Made by a program: the position numbers and the translations under genes. A DNA stretch of 64,000 nucleotides, from positions 124,001 through 188,000 of the forward strand of contig NW_017265157.1 in NCBI RefSeq assembly GCF_001638985.1, written 5' to 3'. How positions within the stretch are numbered: position 1 is the first letter of the stretch; every line of letters starts with the position of its first letter. The notes under the pieces are model-generated. The model worked only from the letters and a program-made list of their open reading frames with translations. It did not search any database and was not told the origin of the DNA. The DNA comes from Phycomyces blakesleeanus NRRL 1555(-) (Eukaryota; Mucoromycota; Mucoromycetes; Mucorales; Phycomycetaceae). Positions 57,106 to 64,000 of the stretch are shown one piece after another.

Positions 57106-60100
57106 TTAAGCATAAAGCTTTTTTAGCAAATCAATTACTAATATCTTACTAACATTTCTACTTGTAGTAATCCTAGCTGTAGCAATCTCTAAAAAGATGC
57201 GGTGCACAGATACAATGCAATGGCGACTATTGGGGGAGAAGGTGGGGAGACAAAACTTAAGACCGTCATCCTCACGCGATCTATCAGAGGAAGTATTAAA
57301 CCACTTGATATATGCGAATACATGTCAATGATCATGAACCATGCGAGTCAGGTAGAGATTGCTGTAAGAAGGGTGTGTAAAGGAGTGTGTGAAGAGATAC
57401 TGTATTTGTTCAGCATAGGCTAGGGTATTTGTACTGTCACTACCAACAAACATTACGTGGACAAGAGAACCACAACTAGCCGAACCGTTTTTACCACAGT
57501 ACTGTTGACCAAGTAAGTCAATGAATTTCAACTTTGTGATTTCATTGTCAACAAAGGAGTTTGTGAGCGTGGCATATTGGTAACTGACAAGGTTGGGAAG
57601 ATCATAGGATGTTTTGTAGTGCTGAAGCAGATGGGCACAGTCGGTTTCATCCATCAGTAATGATTTTTTTAGCTGAAGAGGGAAAGTCGAAGGAGGGAGA
57701 GGTTCGTTACCCTTTGGAGGAAAATGTGGGTTGGACGATGCTAGTAAGAATGATTGCAATCAGAATGGATGGGAGGAGAGAGTAATGACTGTGGTGGTAG
57801 GTGTGAATTTTGGAGAAAGCTTTGAGAGAATGTTGAAAAAGGGGACGTGGCTAGAACTTTTCAGAACAGCATTGGCATAGTCACCCTTGAATGCGTTTTG
57901 AAGAAAACTTCTCATATATGTTGCCTCAAAACTATCTTTTCCGTTTGTCTTTATATGCTTCAACAGGCCATTGTATCTCTCAAACCCAAAGAGCCAGCAA
58001 CCGTACATGGGTCCAAAAACACGAATGGTCTCGCGAAGGTGGAGGTGCAGGTGCATGTTGCAGGTGAGGATGGTGGGAGTGTAGAGTTTGGTAGCCTTTT
58101 TGCAAAACATTTCCAGATAGTCGTGGGTGCTGTTCACTTCATCAAATGTGATTCTTGGCTTGATAAGATAGCGGCATGCACAGACGAAATTCATTCAGTT
58201 GTTGTACATTTCAAATGGTAGAACACCATGCAGCAGAACAGGAGAATACACCAGTACCCAGGATTTCCAGTCATCGGCTTTCATATAAGGAAAGCCTTTT
58301 CCAGTCTTCGATGTCAGTTTTGTATAATCCCTCAGAAGGACCATTGTCTCTGCGATTTTTTCCATGGCAGCAAACTCTTTGGCTCCAATCGTTTTCTTAT
58401 CGACCCACCAGTCCATCATTCTCTTTGGCGTCTCCAGGAATAAATTATGCATGAGATCAATGATTGTTCCACGTACTAGATCGAAGTATCCAAGGCGTTG
58501 CAACTGCGACCATCGAACACCATATTCGACCTCCAGCTGGTGCCTTTCTGAGGGTGTACTCGCACTCTTCCACTCCTCAGCATGCAACCTGTTCTCTACA
58601 CTGCTACAAATATTCCAAAGCAAATAATCGAATCCACTGAAGTCCACCTGATTTGTGTTGGGCAATCTGGGGAACTGGGTTATACACTTGTAGCACGCAC
58701 ATGTACTATTGTGGGCTGTAAATCCACTTGTTTTCCTGGCAGCAGGGATGACACACGCAACCATCAGCAAGGCAGCACAGACATTAGCACCAGAAGGGCA
58801 CTTGTAGGTCGGGACTCACATTCCAACATACAACTGTTTCATCTTGTCTACCATGAGCTTGAGATAGTTATTTATCTCCTCGCATCTTGGCTCCTTGGGA
58901 CCAGGCATCAAACCAACCAGAATTGTGTTCTCAGGCTTGAACCGTACCTCTCAAGGCAGATTATTTACAACTAAGTAAATTGCACCAGAAGAGTAACTAA
59001 CTCCATCGAATGGCTGGAACCAGTCTATATTGAGTGTCAACATCAATGAGCGAGGACAAGCAACAAACGAGACACCACTTGCATCCTTCAGCTCTTTCCA
59101 CATTGCTCCATCGTATATGTCGCACATAGTATCAACAATCTTAAGCTCTGTGTTCCAGTGACGGATTTGCTCTTCAAAACCAGGACGAAGGAAAAGAACA
59201 GACAAAGCTTGCTTGAGGGACTGGTACAAGTATGCTTGCTTTGATACCAGTGCACCTGAAGTTGACTCTTTCATCAACTTACAATCACAAGGAGAGCGTG
59301 CACCAACATTTGTGAAAACACAATGGGGAGGTACAGACATGTTTTCTTCATAGATGCAATGGCAGTTTGGACATGACACAAATCGCTTGATGTCTTTGGT
59401 GATAGATGAAAAGCCAGTCATTTTATATATTCCAGCCAGACTTTTGGGAAGTTGGAAATCTTGTCCATAAATCTTCAAGAGCTCGTTGATGAACTCAATC
59501 AAGACAACAGAACCCTTATTGACCACGTAACAAGATGCAAACAGTACTGTAAAAGTAGCAATAAATCTGTGCACTGGATTCTCGGGCATACCAGAAGCAG
59601 TAAAAGGGTCTTTTTTTTAAAAAAAAAATTAACACACATTTTTTTTTTAGTTTTTTTTTATTTATTTAAAACTGACCCTCATTGTTAAACTCTTCAACAT
59701 AAATCTCGGCAGTGTCTTCTTCGCCATTTTCATTACTGTCATTGTCATCAGTCGTGTCAGACTCATCACCATTGTAGTCATTACCAACAAAGACGTCATT
59801 GTCAAACGTTGAGACGGCATCCAAAATAGGTGAGTTAGTCTGACCGTCCATTGCTTCCACAGAATCGGATTGATACATTGGGATTACTACAAATATGGAA
59901 TATAATAGTTTATTATTAGTTTTTCTTCTGCGTTTCAAATAAAAAATATCTTACTTTCAGTATCTACTTCCATGCTTCTCTTTTCAGCTATGTTTTTTAA
60001 AATAATAAAAAATAAAAATAAAAGCGATTATTACTCGGTAGACAGATAACAGCACTGAATAAATTATACAACTCTTGAATATCTCAGTACCTTCAAATCT

Positions 60101-60217
60101 AGCTCTTTTATTATGATGCTGAGCAGTACATCTCGATACTCGGGAAACTCCTTGATCATTATTATTGCACCTGATGCAGTGGCAATCAGTGTTGTGCATT
60201 TGAATGGAAGGAAACAT
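57106..60217 (-). pseudogene. Plavaka-D transposase
   Basis: Minus-strand transposase. Exon 1 (60217 to about 60080) encodes CHCIRCNNNDQG and AQHHNKRARF. An acidic exon lies at about 59887-59680 and the main exon starts about 59610 (NPVHRFIATF). Core: TLNIDWFQPF, NTILVGLMPGPKEP, ALLMVACVIPAARK, MHNLFLETPKRMM, MHLHLHLRET. In-frame TGA codons interrupt it after VNNLP (about 58951), after YVGM (about 58823), after MYNN (58195-58197), after HPF (about 57760) and after MVHDH (about 57325). All are sites where A or C has Arg, Trp or a comparable codon. The tail VHRIFLEIATA then LVIDLLKKLYA ends TAA 57108-57106. No frameshift is needed in the main exon. Confidence 0.87.
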
Positions 60218-60473
60218 AGTGTATGTATTTTGAATTATAAAATAAAAAAGGAAACAAGAGTGCTACAAATATTTCATTTGATACGGTTTTATAGTAAACC
60301 AAAACGTATTTTTTATTTTATTTTTATTTTATTTTTATTTAAGTTAATAGAATACATCAAAACTACACTCCCAACTTGATAAAAAAAAACTGCTGAGATG
60401 AAAAAAAATCCTGACATATCTACTATGATCCGACTACCTGGACAATATGTTAATTGTCCTTATTTTTCCAGTG

Positions 60474-62935
60474 ACAGTGTCAGAGTAAACGTTTATATTT
60501 CCAGGTATGTCATAAATATTTAACCGAAAATGAGGCCTACATACCAGAAAATAAGAACTTTCATAATTTACTAAGTCACTTTGAAAATTGTTTCAATTTA
60601 CAGAAGGGTTTTTTTAAAAAAAAGAGATATAATTATATTTTTATTGATTATTTGATCGACGAAAATGTACTTCATATTTATCTTTTAAGGATTAAATGGA
60701 ACGAAGTAATTGCTGCTGTATGTCATATATATGCTTTGCTTCGTTGTCTGTTATGTACTGTGCTAATGTGGCGAGGTCTTGATGTGATTGATGCAGTATT
60801 TGATTTGTTTGAATGCACTGATCGAAGAAAAGGGAGGAGCAATTGTTTGTGGTGATGGGTTGAGGGATTGGGATGGCATTGTGTTCATAGGTAGGGTTTA
60901 AAGGAGTGGTTGAGAAGTGCAAAGAAAAGGCAGTGTGCATTTTTAACAAATACATATGCTCGCATGGTTTTTGCCTTCTTTCAAAATCGAAACAGATACA
61001 TTTCATAATCAGCCTATCTGTAACCTCAACTACATATGCTGTGTTCTCATCAACAAATGACTGCACTTGCCAGCTACTGTCTTCTGCTGATACTGAAGCA
61101 ACAATCATTGTCTCTCTTGCATCATCATCAACTTCTTCTGCTTCTATCTCTCTGATTCTTTGCTGTCTAGTAAAAGAGCTCATTGTTCTATTGTTTGACA
61201 TAACTCTTTCATACTCTTGTGTTAGATAGTACTCAACATCATGTACCAAGATAAAGACAAGTTTGTCTAATCTCTTATTTCTTGACCTCTTCATGAACAC
61301 GGTTTTAAGCTGATTATGCCACAATTCAATATAGTTGTTTGTGAGCATATGAGAAAATTGACATTCATGATAAGCATGGCTCCAGATCTTAAACTTTTTT
61401 TCAGTGCACCAATTTTTTTCAAAGTAGTCTAAGAATAATTCTTGGTCACTGAATTCACTTTTGAATTCCACAAGTTTTTGACGGAACTGGTCCAGATCGT
61501 CTTCATATACAATATCTTGAAGATATCTCATCATTTCACTACAAAGAAGATGAGCCTCAGAAGGCAAAGCACCTGGAATCTTAACAAAGTCAGACAGCTT
61601 TCTGTTCCATGCTTGAGTGACGTGAAGGATGCAGAATTGAATCTGTGTGGAAGGGAAAGTGGTCTGGATTGCATGTACTTCTGCAGAGCAGCAATCAATA
61701 GTAATTTGCTGAGGATTGATCAGCAAAAGGGAAGACTTCAAAAACTGTAGCCACTGTACAATAGGGCCAACACCCCGGTCGTTTGTTACCATGAAAGCAA
61801 CAGGCCATCCTCTACCAATTTCTTTATCACAAACAAGAAGGGTATATAAAATCTCATCAATTTTGCCAGAGATAGCATGTGTAGCATCCAAACAAAAGGA
61901 AACAGCATTTCTCATTTTAATTTGCTGTGTTGGTGACATAAAACTGTAAGCAAATGCATTTGTGTTGGGAGAATAACTCATATTGCCCTTAAAAATCAAA
62001 AAATTCATTGCAGGAAGCTTCTCATTTATTCATATCAAGAAAGAAATCATTTGATATTTGTCAAAACGATACAATCTCTTGTGTATCTATAAACAATTGG
62101 TTAAATAAAATATTATTTGAAATAAATGGGGTTTATTTACCTTGTTCATCAAGTTCCAAATGTTATAATAGTTGAACTTACGATCAGAACTTCTTCTATA
62201 TCTATCAATAGCTCTCAACATATCGATACATATCTGGCTGGCAGATTTGGATGATTGCTCTAATTGCTGGGACAGTTCATGCAGATACTTTTTGGCAAGA
62301 GGAAGAGTATGAATATTCTCATGGATATCACCAGGAGTATGATTAGTGTGATCTTTGGTCAAGGTTATCTCATACCACTCAGGTGACTTAAAGAATCTTC
62401 TGATGTAAAGAAGAGCAGAACACTTATTTTTCTTAGTTCTCTTTTGAACTACTTGGATCTCTGCCTTATATTCATAAGTTTCTGAACAATGACACAAGTA
62501 TTCCTGTGAGAAGCACATCTTAATGCCACTGTTTTTGGCTTCTTCAGCAGTGATATCAGTACGTCATTTGTTGGAGTTACAAATAGTCCATTTGACCACA
62601 CAGGATTCACTGAGTTCTACAAGGCATTCTTTCTACTCAGATGTTCTTACTCTAATAGCACTGTTGAGTCTAAGTATCATTACTCCTGGAATAGATGAGC
62701 ACTCCAATGCCTCTGAAATTCTTGCAAGAGTGTAAATGTTTTCATTCATTGGTGTAATATTGACAGTAGACATGCTTAATAGCAATATGTGTAAATAAAA
62801 AAATGTGCTTTTAGGGGATATAAAATCTTTGTTTCAAACAAACAATTCAAAAACAAGAAAAAGTATTGGCAGTCAATATTTTAGTTAAATATTTATGACA
62901 TACCAGGAAATATAGACTTTCTTACATGTGTCGGA
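60474..62935 (-). mobile_element. MULE (Mutator-like element)
   Basis: Inverted repeats at both sides of a MULE transposase gene: 60490-60530 (TATTTCCAGGTATGTCATAA, then ATATTTAAC) and 62884-62920 as the reverse complement. The inner 35-40 bp match well; outer ends are uncertain because Plavaka-D inserted at 60473/60474, probably inside or at the edge of the left repeat. A few bases of the MULE may therefore lie at 53740-53795. No 9-bp duplication could be identified. Confidence 0.7.
60692..62773 (-). pseudogene. MULE transposase with SWIM zinc finger
   Basis: Two exons: 62773 to about 62129 and about 62095 to 60692 (GT-AG intron after NIWNLMNK). The N-terminal part has a FAR1/WRKY-GCM1-like region (CSALLYIRRFFKS, DHTNHTPG). 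The MULE DDE core shows SFCLDATHAISGK (first Asp), ITIDCCSAEVHAIQTTFP (second Asp) and TNNYIELWHNQLK (Glu). A SWIM finger CICFDFERRQKPCEHMYLL follows. In-frame stops are TAG after RVRTSE, TGA after NSNK (both in exon 1) and TGA after ISFLI near the start of exon 2. The 438-aa main part is otherwise open. Confidence 0.88.
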
Positions 62936-63278
62936 CATTATTTTGATGAATCCGTAAAATCTGAAGATAGTTAACCACAGTACTTCTTTATGCGCAGTAA
63001 TATCTTCCTGAGCATTAACCGCAGTATAATGACTATTTCTTTAATTAAATATAAATAATAACTACTGCGGATAATGCGCAGTATTAGTTTAGAAAACTAT
63101 ATAAGACAATTCAATTCATATCAATAAAAAGTACCTTTTATCCTCTCTTCGATTTTATATATACTCTCCGATCCCCAGTGGGTTTGACCTTTTGACTTTG
63201 CTATAGTAAAAGGAAGACCATCCCAGATCAGGAATGACAATTGGTAGCTGAAGCTATTTTTCCTCCTAAAGACCTTTG
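62936..63278. other. Probable LTR and leader region of a third gypsy element
   Basis: No ORF. It has several CTGCG/CGCAG inverted motifs (about 62990-63085), a TATATAAG box near 63104 and AATAAAA near 63123. TGGGTTTGACC at 63180-63190 could be a primer-binding site, putting the end of an LTR near 63179. The LTR start is not defined. Confidence 0.4.
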
Positions 63279-64000
63279 ATGAATCCTGGTGAAAGACACC
63301 AAGAAAATTTTGACAAAAAGACACTTAGCCAGTTTGAGATTGAAGAATGAGTCCAGGACTTGTTACCCAAAGAACTAGTAAACGACTACAAGAAGAACCA
63401 GCGTGTACCACATATACCTGAAGAACAGAGACTCAAGAACACTCCTGCACGAGAACAAAAGTGGTCCGAACTTGCAAAAAAACTTGCCGCAACATTAACA
63501 GGAAAAAATAAAGAACTAGAAGATATGGCCCCACAAACTGCCACCGTAACCGCTGAAGCAATCGCAGCCGCTGTTGCAGAAGCAATGAAAGCAATCACAG
63601 CACAAAAGGAGTCCCGTGCCGAACGAATCAAGCAGCCTGATTGTTTCCGAGGTGAACGCTCCGCCGCAGTAGTAGATGGCTGGCTGCGCGCAGTCGAGTG
63701 TTACACCAAGTACTACAATTTCGCCCCAACCAAAGCCTGCGACTTTGCAGTAAATCTTTTGCGCGATAGAGCTGACACATGGTGGAGACGCACGGAACTC
63801 AAAACAGACCATCCCACTACTTGGGTCAAATTTAAAGCAGCCCTCACCAGAGAATTCCGCCCAGTTTATTCCCTCCAGACCTCTAGAGATCGACTAGCAC
63901 GATTACACCAGACTGGGACTGTTGCTGAATATATCGATGCCTTCCAAGACATTCAATTGGAATTGCCTGGAATGAACAATGAAGAGGCACTCGATAAATT
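63279..64000 (+). pseudogene. gag of a third gypsy-type retrotransposon (partial, continues past the window)
   Basis: A frame from ATG 63279 (MNPGERHQENFDKK) to the window end, interrupted by TGA at 63348-63350 where EE-VQDLLPKEL suggests Trp. A later in-frame Met at 63525 starts the longest open stretch. The Retrotrans_gag-type region shows CFRGERSAAVVDGWLRAVEC, ADTWWRRTELK, TTWVKFKAALTREFRP and RDRLARLHQTGTVAEYIDAF. This gag type differs from gypsy-A, and the copy is distinct. The rest of the element lies outside the window. Confidence 0.8.

Larger units (their letters stand above)
53796..60473 (-). mobile_element. Plavaka-D (minus orientation)
   Basis: Termini CACTGAAAAAAAG at 53796 and, read inward from 60473, CACTGGAAAAATAAGG. 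The duplication ACA is at 53793-53795 and 60474-60476. 6678 bp. The left end (high coordinates) shares TTTTTTTCATCTCAGC with A. Gene order in its own orientation: transposase (60217-57106), convergent gene 2 (55790-56973), gene 3 (about 55120-54400). It is inserted in or beside the MULE terminal repeat. Confidence 0.94.

Noticed and set aside
60906..61949. Plus-strand frames opposite the MULE transposase
   Set aside because: The minus frame carries the DDE and SWIM motifs, so these are shadows.

Overview
The window looks like transposon-dominated chromatin of an early-diverging fungus, most likely a mucoralean or other Mucoromycota. Evidence is the short (about 50-90 nt) GT-AG introns, the AT-rich background, chromodomain Ty3/gypsy elements, CACTA-type transposons with a Plavaka-like transposase, a Helitron and an APE-type LINE. 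This placement is inference. I see no ordinary host protein gene. The only clear host genes are two tRNAs: tRNA-Val(AAC) at 30529-30602 (minus) and tRNA-Gly(GCC) at 53650-53720 (plus).

Layout. (1) 1-14119 is a four-level nest. A Merlin/IS1595-like transposase remnant (13337-14119) is cut by a minus-strand Plavaka-like element, F, which ends at 13332. F holds a complete LTR retrotransposon, gypsy-A (63-12836, 5-bp target duplication TTATT), inside its first intron. The gypsy-A integrase is in turn split by Plavaka-A (4526-11170, duplication TAT). (2) 14737-17700 is a 5'-truncated second chromovirus, gypsy-B, followed by a CACTA transposase C-terminal remnant (17750-18545). (3) 18890-29187 is a different CACTA element, E (duplication ATA). 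Its transposase gene carries a whole Helitron (20808-26324) inside a 61-nt intron. (4) 29188-30528 holds a MITE and repeats, then tRNA-Val. A LINE (30602-35820) is inserted at the 5' end of that tRNA, with a 10-bp duplication. (5) 35831-39482 is a purine-rich, irregularly repeated block. (6) Plavaka-B (39483-52664, duplication TTG) contains Plavaka-C (44421-51192, duplication AAT). (7) After tRNA-Gly, Plavaka-D (53796-60473, minus orientation, duplication ACA) sits at the edge of a MULE (about 60474-62935). (8) The gag gene of a third gypsy-type element runs off the right edge (63279-64000).

The most interesting content is the Plavaka family. Copies A, C and D share one three-gene plan: a TNP2-like transposase; a convergent four-exon accessory gene (gene 2); and, near the right terminus, a gene split into very small exons (gene 3) that a normal ORF scan misses. 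Four gene-3 exons keep their lengths in all three copies (62, 49, 68 and 57-58 nt) and mostly keep an open frame across the splices. Gene 2 of Plavaka-A reads through as an intact 359-370 aa protein. Nearly all other ORFs are broken, and almost every premature stop sits in a context compatible with a C-to-T or G-to-A change from Trp, Gln or Arg codons. Coordinates were counted by hand and may be off by one or two bases.
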